The position numbers were made by a program, and so were the translations under genes. A DNA stretch of 35,814 nucleotides from Desulfobulbaceae bacterium. GTDB lineage: Bacteria; Desulfobacterota; Desulfobulbia; Desulfobulbales; Desulfocapsaceae. The stretch lies in contig WBUQ01000033.1 of NCBI GenBank assembly GCA_008933635.1, forward strand, positions 1-35,814, in the 5' to 3' direction. Every line of letters starts with the position of its first letter. Position 1 is the stretch's first letter. Positions 24,640 through 32,540 of this stretch are shown here, piece by piece. The notes under the pieces are model-generated. The model had not been told where the DNA came from. It made no database searches and saw nothing but the letters and a program-made list of their open reading frames with translations.

Positions 24640-25816
24640 TCCCATCTTGCCCGCGCAGGCGGGCAGCCGAAATCCCGCTCCTTCCGAACCGCCTCCCGCG
24701 CCGAAGCACAGGCGGACAGGCGGCAGCCACACCCCCAAGACCCCGCCGGCGACCAGGACGTTGTTCACCATCCAGGCACTGCGCGCATGTGCCGCCGCCG
24801 CCGTCGTCGCCTACCACTGTTTTCACATGCTGGTGCACAATGGCGGCTACACGCTCGCCGTCCCGCACATCGGCGCAAGCGGCGTCGACCTGTTCTTCGT
24901 CATCAGCGGCTTCATCATGATCTACACCAGCCGCAACGCGTTCTGCCAGCCGCAGGCCTCGCTGACCTTCATCCGCCGCCGTGCGATCCGGATCCTCCCC
25001 CTGTACTGGCTGTACACCACCGCGGTGGTCCTGCTGCTGGCGTTCGCCCCCGGCCTGTTCGCCGAAGTGGAGTTCGACCGGCGGCACGTGGTCATGTCCT
25101 ATCTGCTCCTGCTGTCGGAAAACTCCATGGGCGTCGTCGGCACGGTGATGCAGACGGGCTGGACGCTTTGCTACGAGGTGTATTTCTATCTGCTGTTCGC
25201 GGTGCTGCTCAACCTGCCGCGCAGATATTTCCTGCCACTCTCCGGGGCGGTGTTCATCGCCGGCGTCGCCCTCGCCGCCCGGCTCTGGTCCCCGCCGGCA
25301 TGGGCGACGGTGGCGACGGACCCGCTGCTGTTCGAATTCCATCTCGGCGCGCTGCTCGCCTTCCTGTTCCTGAAAGGACGCGTCCTGCCGCGCCATCTGG
25401 CCATGGCTGCGATCGTCCTCGGGGTTGTCGCGATCCTGATGACCGGCAAGGTCGATATCAACGCCGGCAAGTGGACCCGCGTCATCTGCTGGGGCCTGCC
25501 CTGCGCCGCCATCCTCTTCGGGGCGGTTTCGCTTGAACGGGCCGAACTGAAGGTGCCAAGACTGCTCACGGCACTGGGGGACAGCTCCTACAGCCTGTAT
25601 CTCGCCCACCCCTTCATCATCCCGGCCCTCGGCAAGGCCTGGATGGCCCTTGACCTCTCCGGGCGGCTGCCGCCCGCCGTCCTTTTCCTCATAGCCTTCG
25701 GCTGTTCCCTGGCGGCCGGCCATCTGCTGCACCTGACAATCGAAAAACCGCTTACCCGCAGGCTGTCGCAGGCGTGGAAGAGTCCGGCGGCGCAACCCGG
25801 ATCGGTTGCGGCGTAG
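24632..25816 (+). CDS. Acyltransferase 3 family membrane protein
   Basis: This protein of up to 394 residues belongs to the acyltransferase 3 (OafA/NodX-like) family of integral membrane enzymes that acylate surface polysaccharides or lipids. The signature is TIQALRACAAAAVVAYHCFHM, with the Arg and His of the catalytic motif, followed by SGVDLFFVISGFIMIYTSRN and about ten membrane segments, including SSYSLYLAHPFII near the end. The start is uncertain: the only long-range option is GTG 24632, whose first 45 residues include NNPILPAQAGS, which is the dispersed DNA repeat translated. A TTG near LFTIQ is the alternative. The repeat may have inserted into the original N-terminus. Substrate is unknown. 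Confidence 0.85.
   Translation: MNNPILPAQAGSRNPAPSEPPPAPKHRRTGGSHTPKTPPATRTLFTIQALRACAAAAVVAYHCFHMLVHNGGYTLAVPHIGASGVDLFFVISGFIMIYTSRNAFCQPQASLTFIRRRAIRILPLYWLYTTAVVLLLAFAPGLFAEVEFDRRHVVMSYLLLLSENSMGVVGTVMQTGWTLCYEVYFYLLFAVLLNLPRRYFLPLSGAVFIAGVALAARLWSPPAWATVATDPLLFEFHLGALLAFLFLKGRVLPRHLAMAAIVLGVVAILMTGKVDINAGKWTRVICWGLPCAAILFGAVSLERAELKVPRLLTALGDSSYSLYLAHPFIIPALGKAWMALDLSGRLPPAVLFLIAFGCSLAAGHLLHLTIEKPLTRRLSQAWKSPAAQPGSVAA
24641..24668. repeat. Dispersed palindromic repeat, copy 2 (half-element)
   Basis: CCCATCTTGCCCGCGCAGGC plus GGGCAGCC is a half-copy of the CCCGCGAAGGCGGG element found in fuller form at 25917-26013. It lies inside the proposed N-terminus of the acyltransferase, where it would be translated as PILPAQAGS. 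Confidence 0.65.
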
Positions 25817-25916
25817 GGGAAGGGCTGCCTGGGCTACGCCGATCGGACTTGACCTGACGGGGGATCGGCCATACATCTGTCTACGTGGCTGTGCGTGAAT
25901 TCCGCTATTGCAGCTC

Positions 25917-26013
25917 TGGACTCCCGCCTTCGCGGGAGTGACGTGGCGTATTTTCTCGTCACGTGAGCGACGGCGTGCAGTTTGTCGTCATGCCCGCGAA
26001 GGCGGGCATTCAG
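25917..26013. repeat. Dispersed palindromic repeat, copy 3 (best-preserved)
   Basis: TGGACTCCCGCCTTCGCGGG continues into AGTGACG, and 47 bases later GTCATGCCCGCGAAGGCGGG continues into CATTCAG. The two arms are head-to-head copies of one element. The first arm also folds on itself (CTCCCGC-CTTC-GCGGGAG). This type of CCCGCGAAGGCGGG intergenic repeat occurs in many bacteria. It fills the space before the histidine kinase gene. Confidence 0.8.
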
Positions 26014-26055
26014 GTCTGCGCTGAAGCACCCACCCCCGGACCAGGAGGAAGAAGC

Positions 26056-27492
26056 TTGACCATATTCTCTCGCCTGATGCTCAGCTATCTCGCCCTGCTG
26101 CTGATGGCCACCGGGGTGAGTACCTACTCGATCCTCCAGCTGGGGCAGATGCAGGGCATCACCCGTTCGATCATCCAGTTCGACACCAGGCTGCTCGACC
26201 TGCACAAGAACATGGCGGACGCCCTCCTGTCGGCCTCCCGCTACGAAAAAAACATCGCCGTGCTGTGGGATCCGGAGCTGTACCGGAGTTTTCTCGTCGC
26301 CAGGGAGGATTTCGCGAAATATCTCGACGAGGCGATGCTCCTGGCGGAACCCGGCGAGATGCACGACACGCTGCGCCGGCTCGAGGAGCATCACCGGAGC
26401 TACCAGTCGCTGTTCGCCGAAGAGGTCAGCCTGCTGGAGGCGGGCAAGCCCCTTCCGGAAGACCATGACGGCAGGGACAAGGAGCAGGCCCTGGACCAGG
26501 CCCTGGCCGATCTGACCCACCTGCGGTCGATGATCCAGCAGGACACCTTCCGCAAGGTCAGGGAACTGGACGAGGCCGGGGTCAGGGCCCAGACGGTGGC
26601 CGTCGTGATCACCGCGGCCGCATTCCTGATCGGCCTGCTGCTCTCGGGCATCATCACCCGCAGTATCATCTCGCCGTTGTCGCGGATGCGGAAGAAAACG
26701 GTGGAGATCGCCTCCGGATCGTTCGAGCCCGACCTGGACCTCCCTTCCCCGCCTGAGATCGGCGCGCTGGCCAGGGCATTCAACACCATGTGCACCAGGC
26801 TGAAGGAGGTGGACCGGATGAAGTCCGATTTCTTCTCGCTGATGTCGCACGAGCTGCGGACGCCCCTCACCTCGATCCGGGAGGGGACCAGCCTGTTCCT
26901 CGAAGGCAAGGGCGGCGAAGTCACCGAAAAGCAGCGGAAGCTGCTGACGATCATGAGCGAGGAGAGCGACAGGCTGATCCGCCTGGTCAACTCGCTGCTC
27001 GACCTCTCCCGGCTGGAGGCCGGCATGGTGCCCTTCCACTTCAGCGAGGGCGACCTGCCGCCGCTGATCAGCCGGACGCTCGACGAACTGATGCCCCTGG
27101 CCGAATCCAGAAACATCACCATAGTCAGGGAGATCGGCGAGGTCCCGGCACTGCCGATGGATACCGAACGGATCAGGCAGGTGCTGCGCAACCTCCTCGG
27201 CAACGCCCTCAAATTCACCCCGCCCGGCGGTACCGTGCGGGTGGCGGTGCAGCGGACGGACGACGGCATCCGCCTCTCGGTAGCCGATACCGGCCCCGGC
27301 ATCCCCCGGGAGCTGCTCGCGGGTATTTTTGAAAAATTTCGCCAGGCCGCCCCTGCGCATTCGCTGCAGCTGCAAGGCACCGGCCTGGGACTGGCGATCG
27401 CCAGGCACATCGTGCAGGCGCATGGAGGGAAAATATGGGCAGAAAGCGAAGCGGGACGTGGCAGTACATTCATCTGTGTGCTGCCGTTCTGA
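26056..27492 (+). CDS. glrK: Sensor histidine kinase, GlrK/QseE-like
   Basis: This 478-residue kinase has a first membrane helix at about 8-28, an extracytoplasmic helical sensor (30-175), a second helix (180-200), a HAMP linker (205-252), a HisKA domain with MSHELRTPLTSIREGT (phospho-acceptor His265), and a HATPase domain (LRNLLGNALKFTPPGG, SVADTGPGIP, GTGLGLAIARHIVQAHGG). The SIREGT sequence after the H-box is typical of the GlrK/QseE family. I chose the TTG at 26056 because AGGAGGAAG lies five bases before it and the first membrane helix begins there; the frame extends upstream into repeat sequence. It overlaps the next gene by 58 bases. The signal is unknown. Confidence 0.88.
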   Translation: MTIFSRLMLSYLALLLMATGVSTYSILQLGQMQGITRSIIQFDTRLLDLHKNMADALLSASRYEKNIAVLWDPELYRSFLVAREDFAKYLDEAMLLAEPGEMHDTLRRLEEHHRSYQSLFAEEVSLLEAGKPLPEDHDGRDKEQALDQALADLTHLRSMIQQDTFRKVRELDEAGVRAQTVAVVITAAAFLIGLLLSGIITRSIISPLSRMRKKTVEIASGSFEPDLDLPSPPEIGALARAFNTMCTRLKEVDRMKSDFFSLMSHELRTPLTSIREGTSLFLEGKGGEVTEKQRKLLTIMSEESDRLIRLVNSLLDLSRLEAGMVPFHFSEGDLPPLISRTLDELMPLAESRNITIVREIGEVPALPMDTERIRQVLRNLLGNALKFTPPGGTVRVAVQRTDDGIRLSVADTGPGIPRELLAGIFEKFRQAAPAHSLQLQGTGLGLAIARHIVQAHGGKIWAESEAGRGSTFICVLPF

Positions 27493-28214
27493 TCACCGCC
27501 ATCCTCGTCGGCTGCGCCCCGCCCGGCAACCGGCCGGCGGAGCCGGTTGCCGCCGCCCCCGGACACGGCCGGCAGTTTCTCGGCCAGATCGATTTCGACG
27601 AGGCGATGCGGCAGAACCGGGAGATGCTTGAACGGTTCCCGCACCGGTCACCCGGCGACACGGCCCTGTTCAACATCGCCAAGCTGTACATCCACCACGC
27701 CAACCCGAAGCGCGACCCCGCCAAGGCCCTGCACTATTTCACCCGGCTGAAGAACGAGTTCCCCGGCAGCGCCGTAAGCGATGAGGCCATGACCTGGATC
27801 CTGGTCCTGCAGACCCCGGGGCAGGCCGCACCAAAAGAGATCGAGGCCACCGAGAAAAAAAGAGAGCGGCCGCAGGCAGAGGAGAACGCCGAACTGCAGC
27901 GCGGCCGGCAGCTTCTCGGCGAAGGCGATTTTGCCGGGGCCCTGCGGCAGAACCAGGCGGTGCTGGACCGGTTCCCGGATCGTCCGCCGGGCGACACGGC
28001 CCTGTTCAACCTCGGCCTGATCCACATCCACTATGCCAATCCGAAGCGGGACACCGGGCTGGCGCTGCACTGCTTTTCCCGGCTGGTGCAGGAGTTCCCC
28101 GGCAGCAGGCATCTGGAAGAGGCGAAAATCTGGGTCGGCATCCTCGAATCCCTGGAGAAGGCCCGGCAGATCGATATCGAGATCGAAGAGAAAAAGCGCG
28201 AGCTGAGGGGGTAG
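27435..28214 (+). CDS. Outer-membrane lipoprotein with internal duplication, QseG/YfhG position
   Basis: This 259-residue protein starts with a lipoprotein signal (AAVLITAILVGCAPP, Cys27 as the lipidated residue). Two similar units follow, residues 46-129 and 158-241: each runs from an RQ(F/L)LG start through GDTALFN and HxANPKRD to FSRL/FTRL and EFPGS, with a WxLxL- or WVGIL-type end. They look like TPR/Sel1-type helical pairs, and a charged coil joins and ends them. The position between a GlrK-like kinase and a GlrR-like regulator is that of qseG (yfhG), a lipoprotein that works with the QseE kinase in enterobacteria. GGAGGG precedes the ATG, which lies inside the kinase gene. The stop lies six bases before the regulator ATG. 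Confidence 0.8.
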   Translation: MGRKRSGTWQYIHLCAAVLITAILVGCAPPGNRPAEPVAAAPGHGRQFLGQIDFDEAMRQNREMLERFPHRSPGDTALFNIAKLYIHHANPKRDPAKALHYFTRLKNEFPGSAVSDEAMTWILVLQTPGQAAPKEIEATEKKRERPQAEENAELQRGRQLLGEGDFAGALRQNQAVLDRFPDRPPGDTALFNLGLIHIHYANPKRDTGLALHCFSRLVQEFPGSRHLEEAKIWVGILESLEKARQIDIEIEEKKRELRG

Positions 28215-28220
28215 AATTCG

Positions 28221-29615
28221 ATGGCACAGGCGAAACTGCTGGTGGTCGACGACGATCGCAACCTGCTCGAGATCATCCGGATGCGGCTCGAGGCCCTGGA
28301 TTTCGAGGTGACCGCGGTCCGCTTCGAGGACGACGCCAGGCAGGCGATGGCGGCGGAGGTCTTCGACCTGGCGGTGATCGATCTGCAGCTGGCGAACCAG
28401 GACGGGATAACCCTGATGGAGGAGCTGCACCGGATACGGCCGGACCTGCCGGCGATCATCCTCACCGCCCACGGCAGCATTGAAAGCGCCGTCGAGGCGA
28501 TGCAGCGCGGCGCCTACAGCTACCTCACCAAACCGTTCGATGCCCGCGAGCTGTCGCTGCAGGTGAACCGGGCCCTGGAGAACCGGCGGCTCAACTCGGA
28601 GGTCAACCGGCTCAAGGTCCTGCTGGCGGAACGCTACGACTTCAAGAACATCGTCGCCCGCAGCGAAAAGATGCAGCGGGTGCTGGAGACCGTCGCCAGG
28701 GTCGCCCCGATGGATTCGACGATCCACATCGAGGGCGAAAGCGGTACCGGCAAGGAACTGATCGCCCGGGCCCTGCATCTGGCCGGGCCGCGCAGGGACA
28801 GGGCCTTCGTCGCCATCAACTGCGCCGCCCTGCCGGAGAACCTGCTCGAGAGCGAACTCTTCGGCCATGAGAAGGGCGCCTTCACCGGTGCGGTCAAGAG
28901 CTCGAAGGGCCTGTTCGCCCAGGCCCACGAAGGCTCGATCTTCCTCGACGAGATCGGGGACATGCCGCCTCCGCTCCAGGTCAAGCTCCTCCGGGTCCTG
29001 CAGGAGCGCCAGTTCTACCCCGTCGGCAGCGAACGGCCCCACTCCGTCGACGTCCGGGTCATCGTCGCCACCAACCGGAACCTGGCCGAACTGGTGAAGC
29101 AGGACCTGTTCCGCGAAGACCTGCTCTACCGGGTCCACGTCATCCCCATCGAACTGCCCCCCCTGCGGGAGCGGCGGGAGGACATCCCCCTCTTGGCCGA
29201 GCATTTCCTCAAGAAGTTCAGCCGCCAGATGGACAGGCCGGTCAGGGGCCTGTCGCCCGCCGCCCTGCAACGCCTCATGCTCCACGAGTGGCCGGGCAAT
29301 GTCCGCGAGCTGGAAAACACCATCGAGTACGCGGTCGCGATGACCGTCCAGGACATCATCGGCGAAGACCTGATCCTGCCCGGCAGGCCGGGGAATGGCG
29401 ATGCGGCCCTGCAGCCGCTGACGGAGGCCAGGGACGCCTTCGAAAAGGGGTACCTGGTCCGCCTGCTGGAGCTGACCCGGGGCAACGTCAGCACCGCCGC
29501 GACGATGGCCGGTCGCTACCGCGCCGACCTCTATGCCCTCCTCAAAAAGCACGGGCTGAACCCCGGCGATTTCAAGGATGGTCCCAGCGCTGAAGGGAAA
29601 TCCATACACTCGTGA
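28221..29615 (+). CDS. glrR: Sigma-54-dependent response regulator, GlrR/QseF-like
   Basis: This 464-residue NtrC-family regulator has a receiver domain (KLLVVDDDRNLLE, phospho-acceptor Asp54 in AVIDLQL, LTAHGS, YLTKPF), a AAA+ domain and a Fis-type helix-turn-helix at the C-terminus (GNVSTAATMAGRYRADLYAL, near 425-450). AAA+ motifs are intact: GESGTGKE at 172-179, GAFTGA at 219-224 (contact with sigma-54), GSIFLDEIGDMPPPLQVKLL, and the arginine-finger region LFREDLLYR. It is the third gene of the kinase-lipoprotein-regulator operon. A sigma-54 promoter lies 164 bases after its stop, and one of two candidate binding sites overlaps its last codons. Confidence 0.92.
   Translation: MAQAKLLVVDDDRNLLEIIRMRLEALDFEVTAVRFEDDARQAMAAEVFDLAVIDLQLANQDGITLMEELHRIRPDLPAIILTAHGSIESAVEAMQRGAYSYLTKPFDARELSLQVNRALENRRLNSEVNRLKVLLAERYDFKNIVARSEKMQRVLETVARVAPMDSTIHIEGESGTGKELIARALHLAGPRRDRAFVAINCAALPENLLESELFGHEKGAFTGAVKSSKGLFAQAHEGSIFLDEIGDMPPPLQVKLLRVLQERQFYPVGSERPHSVDVRVIVATNRNLAELVKQDLFREDLLYRVHVIPIELPPLRERREDIPLLAEHFLKKFSRQMDRPVRGLSPAALQRLMLHEWPGNVRELENTIEYAVAMTVQDIIGEDLILPGRPGNGDAALQPLTEARDAFEKGYLVRLLELTRGNVSTAATMAGRYRADLYALLKKHGLNPGDFKDGPSAEGKSIHS
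29590..29610. promoter_or_regulatory. Candidate upstream activator site A (direct repeat)
   Basis: A 21-base direct repeat copy starting CTGAAGGGAAATCC and ending CATACACT. It matches the copy at 29673-29693 at 20 of 21 positions. Its start is about 190 bases upstream of the sigma-54 promoter, a typical activator-site distance. It overlaps the last codons of the regulator gene. Confidence 0.5.
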
Positions 29616-29672
29616 CAACCATCTGAAATCACTTCACTGTCTTCCTGGCGGCAGGCGCCGGCCTCGATTTCA

Positions 29673-29693
29673 CTGAAGGGATATCCATACACT
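29673..29693. promoter_or_regulatory. Candidate upstream activator site B (direct repeat)
   Basis: Second copy of the 21-base repeat (CTGAAGGGATATCC to CATACACT). The starts of the two copies are 83 bases apart, close to eight helical turns, so the sites would face the same side of DNA. It starts about 107 bases upstream of the promoter's GG. Between it and the promoter lies an AT-rich inverted repeat, TTCAACA/TGTTGAA (29731-29762). Confidence 0.5.
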
Positions 29694-29778
29694 TCCTGCC
29701 CCCACCCGCCAGCACCTTCCCTGTATCCGTTTCAACATTTCCATATAAAACAATGTGTTGAAGCATCTGCGGCGAGAG

Positions 29779-29794
29779 TGGCCCGCAATTTGCT
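29779..29794 (+). promoter_or_regulatory. Sigma-54 (-24/-12) promoter
   Basis: TGGCCCGCAATTTGCT matches the sigma-54 consensus TGGCACGNNNNTTGCW at all but one fixed position (C for A). The GG at 29780-29781 and the GC at 29792-29793 are ten bases apart, as required. It lies about 80 bases before the start of the gene at 29872 and directly downstream of a sigma-54 activator gene. This is the best regulatory call in the window. Confidence 0.8.
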
Positions 29795-29871
29795 ACCTCC
29801 ATGGCATCGATGGATAACCGGCAGGGAAATCAGCCTGCCCATCCATTCCCCCTCACCCAAGGAGGCACACC

Positions 29872-30237
29872 ATGCGACAATGTATCCGGATCATCGCCAT
29901 GACCTGCATCATCACCCTGCTCGCCTTCGGGCAGGCCCCGGCGGCCGTGCCGCAGTACCGGCTGGAGTTCCTCTCCAGCACCGAGCTGGCGGACAACGCT
30001 CTGAACATCTGGCTGGATACGTTCGTGGAGGAGGAAGCCGGCAGAATCCTGGCGGTGCTGGATGACCGGATAAAGGACCCGGAAATCCTGGCGAAGGCCA
30101 GGGAAAAGCTCGAGACCATGCCCATCGACGAGATCCGCCTGGTCGCTTCACTCTGCGACCGGGTATCCGCTGCCAAAGAGGCCCCCAGGGCCGACATCGC
30201 GTTTTCGCTGGTCACGGCCCTGATCGTCCTTTCCTGA
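29872..30237 (+). CDS. Small exported protein, first gene after the sigma-54 promoter
   Basis: This 121-residue protein has a signal peptide (MTCIITLLAFGQAPAA, likely cut near APAA). The mature part is helical and charged (TELADNALNIWLDTFVEEEA, ILAVLDDRIKDPEILAKARE, KLETMPIDEIRLVASLCDRV) with no recognisable domain. AAGGAGG sits eight bases before the ATG. Its promoter is the sigma-54 site at 29779-29794. It is followed by a membrane protein gene 48 bases later. It may be the main output of the adjacent two-component system, possibly a periplasmic stress protein, but this is inference. No family recognised. Confidence 0.75.
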   Translation: MRQCIRIIAMTCIITLLAFGQAPAAVPQYRLEFLSSTELADNALNIWLDTFVEEEAGRILAVLDDRIKDPEILAKAREKLETMPIDEIRLVASLCDRVSAAKEAPRADIAFSLVTALIVLS

Positions 30238-30285
30238 TGGCCGTGCCGCCGGCCATAACATCCGATCCGAAAATGAGGAGTTGCC

Positions 30286-31218
30286 ATGCTGAAAAACCTG
30301 TCCCACCTTTCCTACCATTTCATCGTCCTGCTGCTGAGCGCCGCCATCGCTCTCTCCATCCCCCGCATGTTCAGCGCCCTGGCCAGCAATCTGCTCTCCT
30401 TCTGGGCGTTCATCGAGAACGAGAAGATCTTTCTCGTCTCGCTGGAACTGTCCACCGCCGCCGCGCTGATCCTGCTGTTCAATTACGGCCGGCAGGGATG
30501 GGAGGCCAGGAGGCTGTCACGGGTGGCAGCGAGCGCCGGGCTGGTGCCGCGATCGCCGCTCCGGGGAATTCTCGGCTGGAAACCGGCCGACAGGCTGAAG
30601 ACGAACCGGGGGATTGCCGCGGATCTCCTGATCCTCGGCTCGACCGGCTCGCGCACCTTCGCAGACGCGGGCGGGGAGTTCCACAATGCCCTCCGGAACT
30701 GCAGCAAGGCCAGGATCATGCTGCTCGATCCGCTGGGGGAAGGGGCTGCCGCCCGCGCCTGCAACATCTCGGACCCGGAGATCACCCCGGATGTCATCCG
30801 TGACCAGATCCTCGAAAGCATACGCTTCCTCAGGGAGCTCAGGGCCGGGCAGAAGGATGTCCGGCTCAAACTCTACCCGGAGATGCCCCTGCTGAAGCTG
30901 TCCATCCTCGGCGACCACGCCTTCCTCCGCCACTACCATACCTGGCTCGACGTGGACGGCATGCCGGAATACGTCTTCAGCCACGACGGCCTCCACGGCG
31001 GCCTCTACCTGCCCCTGTACCGCTACTTCCTCTCGCGCTGGAATGACCCGGCCATCCCTGAATACGACCTGGTCACCGACGAGCTCGTGCTCCGGGACAA
31101 GGCCGGCCGTGAGCTGCGGCGGCAACCGCCGCCCTGGACCGGCCCTCTCGAGGCACCGGCTCCGGCGAGCGCCACCACCCAGCCGGCACGGATGCATGGC
31201 ATCCCGTCCCACGCTTGA
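30286..31218 (+). CDS. Membrane protein with PLD-like soluble domain
   Basis: This 310-residue protein has two membrane helices near the N-terminus (FIVLLLSAAIALSIPRMF, about 12-29, and VSLELSTAAALILLFNY, about 50-66). The soluble part (about 105-260) resembles a phospholipase-D-like fold of unknown activity: ADLLILGSTGSRTFADAG, NCSKARIMLLDPLGEGAAAR, VRLKLYPEMPLLKLSILGDH, and YVFSHDGLHGG. A canonical HxK motif is not evident, so it may be a binding or sensing domain. The C-terminal tail is Pro/Ala-rich. AGGAG precedes the ATG. It follows the small exported protein and probably shares its sigma-54 promoter. Function unknown. Confidence 0.7.
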   Translation: MLKNLSHLSYHFIVLLLSAAIALSIPRMFSALASNLLSFWAFIENEKIFLVSLELSTAAALILLFNYGRQGWEARRLSRVAASAGLVPRSPLRGILGWKPADRLKTNRGIAADLLILGSTGSRTFADAGGEFHNALRNCSKARIMLLDPLGEGAAARACNISDPEITPDVIRDQILESIRFLRELRAGQKDVRLKLYPEMPLLKLSILGDHAFLRHYHTWLDVDGMPEYVFSHDGLHGGLYLPLYRYFLSRWNDPAIPEYDLVTDELVLRDKAGRELRRQPPPWTGPLEAPAPASATTQPARMHGIPSHA

Positions 31219-31283
31219 ATATCGCCGCAGTTCGGGGTACTCTTTACGTCAGCGGCAATTCAGCCGCGGAAGAGGAGGGAACC

Positions 31284-31601
31284 ATGGCATTCTGGGATCT
31301 GGCCACCTTGCCCCTGGCGGAATTCCGACCTGGCATCCACAGCGCGGCGCTGTCCGGCGACAACCTGATCATGGTGTGCATGGAAATCGGACCGGAACAG
31401 GAAGACACCGGCCATGCCCATGCCTTCGACCAGTGCGGCATGGTGCTGGCAGGGGAAATCGAGATGTTCTCCGGGCAGGAGCGCCGGCTGCTTGCGGCCG
31501 GTCACTGCTACTTCATCCCCGCCGGCGAGCGCCACGGCTGGAAGACCTTCGCCGCACCGGCACGGCTGCTGGATGTGACGCCGAAACAGCCGCCACGGTA
31601 G
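31284..31601 (+). CDS. Cupin domain protein
   Basis: This 105-residue protein is a single conserved cupin barrel. Motif 1 is in GHAHAFDQCGMVLAGEIEMF (metal-binding His/His/Glu region) and motif 2 is in AGHCYFIPAGERHGWKTF (His). Such small cupins bind metals and act as isomerases, dioxygenases or ligand sensors; the role is not determinable here. I placed the start at ATG 31284 because AGGAGGG precedes it; the frame is open upstream to a TTG without homology. It follows the PLD-like protein by 65 bases and may be in the same transcription unit. Confidence 0.85.
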   Translation: MAFWDLATLPLAEFRPGIHSAALSGDNLIMVCMEIGPEQEDTGHAHAFDQCGMVLAGEIEMFSGQERRLLAAGHCYFIPAGERHGWKTFAAPARLLDVTPKQPPR

Positions 31602-31647
31602 ATTGCCGCCTGTCCGGCAGGACGGGAAACTGCAGGAGAATCGCATT

Positions 31648-32433
31648 ATGGCCACCCTGGAACTGGGCTGCAACCGGCACCTGTATTACGAGCTGATCGC
31701 CGGAGACCGGCAGAACCCCCACCTGGTCTTTCTCCACGAGGGGCTGGGCTGCACGGCCATGTGGCGGGATTTTCCGCGCCTGCTCTGCGAGAGGACCGGC
31801 TGCCCGGGCCTGGTCTACGACCGCCCCGGCTACGGCCGGTCGTCGCCGCCTGATGCCCCGCGGACGATCAACTACCTGCACCACGAGGCCCTGAGAGACT
31901 TGCCGACGGTGCTGGAGCGGCTGCTCCCCGCTACCCCCTATTTTCTTGTCGGCCACTCCGACGGCGGCAGCATCGCCCTGATCCACGCCTCGGAGACGCC
32001 GCCCCGCCTGCGGGGAATCATCACCGAAGCGGCCCATGTCTTCGTCGAGGAAGAGACGCTGGCGGGCATCCGGGATGCAACGAAGGCCTTTGCCGCCGGC
32101 AAGCTGCAGGGGCTCTTCACGCATCACGGCGAGAAGACGGAAGCGGTCTTCCGGGCCTGGTCCGACACCTGGCTGAGCGGCTTCTTCCGGCACTGGAATA
32201 TCGAATACCTGCTGCCGTCGATCACCTGCCCCGTCCTTGCCGTGCAGGGCGCGGAAGACCAGTACGGCACCCTCGCCCAGGTGGACGCGATCGCCGGGAA
32301 AATTCCCGCTGCCGTGAAGGCGATGGTCGAGGACTGCGGCCATGTACCCCACAGGGAACGGGCCGATGTCGTCCTCCGGCTGATGGCGGAATTTCTCGCA
32401 GGCAGGATCCGGGCCGACGGTGAAATTGGATAA
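31648..32433 (+). CDS. Alpha/beta-fold hydrolase
   Basis: This 261-residue protein has a complete alpha/beta hydrolase layout: HLVFLHEGLGCTAMWRDFP (oxyanion region), VGHSDGGSIALIHA (nucleophile Ser), VLAVQGAEDQYGTLAQ (acid) and DCGHVPHRER (catalytic His). Family members cleave esters, lactones, epoxides or haloalkanes; no closer assignment is safe. I chose ATG 31648, preceded by AGGAG, over an in-frame ATG at 31603. It begins 46 bases after the cupin gene and is the last of this run before a hairpin. Confidence 0.9.
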   Translation: MATLELGCNRHLYYELIAGDRQNPHLVFLHEGLGCTAMWRDFPRLLCERTGCPGLVYDRPGYGRSSPPDAPRTINYLHHEALRDLPTVLERLLPATPYFLVGHSDGGSIALIHASETPPRLRGIITEAAHVFVEEETLAGIRDATKAFAAGKLQGLFTHHGEKTEAVFRAWSDTWLSGFFRHWNIEYLLPSITCPVLAVQGAEDQYGTLAQVDAIAGKIPAAVKAMVEDCGHVPHRERADVVLRLMAEFLAGRIRADGEIG

Positions 32434-32486
32434 TCTCCGGCCGGGGCCGGGGTCAAGGCGATGGGAGGGCCGACGCGATGCCGGCG

Positions 32487-32510
32487 GCCGGCAGGGTTTA
32501 TCCTGCCGGC
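32487..32510. terminator. Hairpin between convergent genes
   Basis: GCCGGCAGG (32487-32495) pairs perfectly with CCTGCCGGC (32502-32510) around a six-base loop. It lies between the convergent hydrolase and NosL-barrel genes, so it could end transcription from both sides. T-runs are short. Confidence 0.55.
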
Positions 32511-32540
32511 ACGTTTCGCCGGGATTTGTCGAGGATCGGG

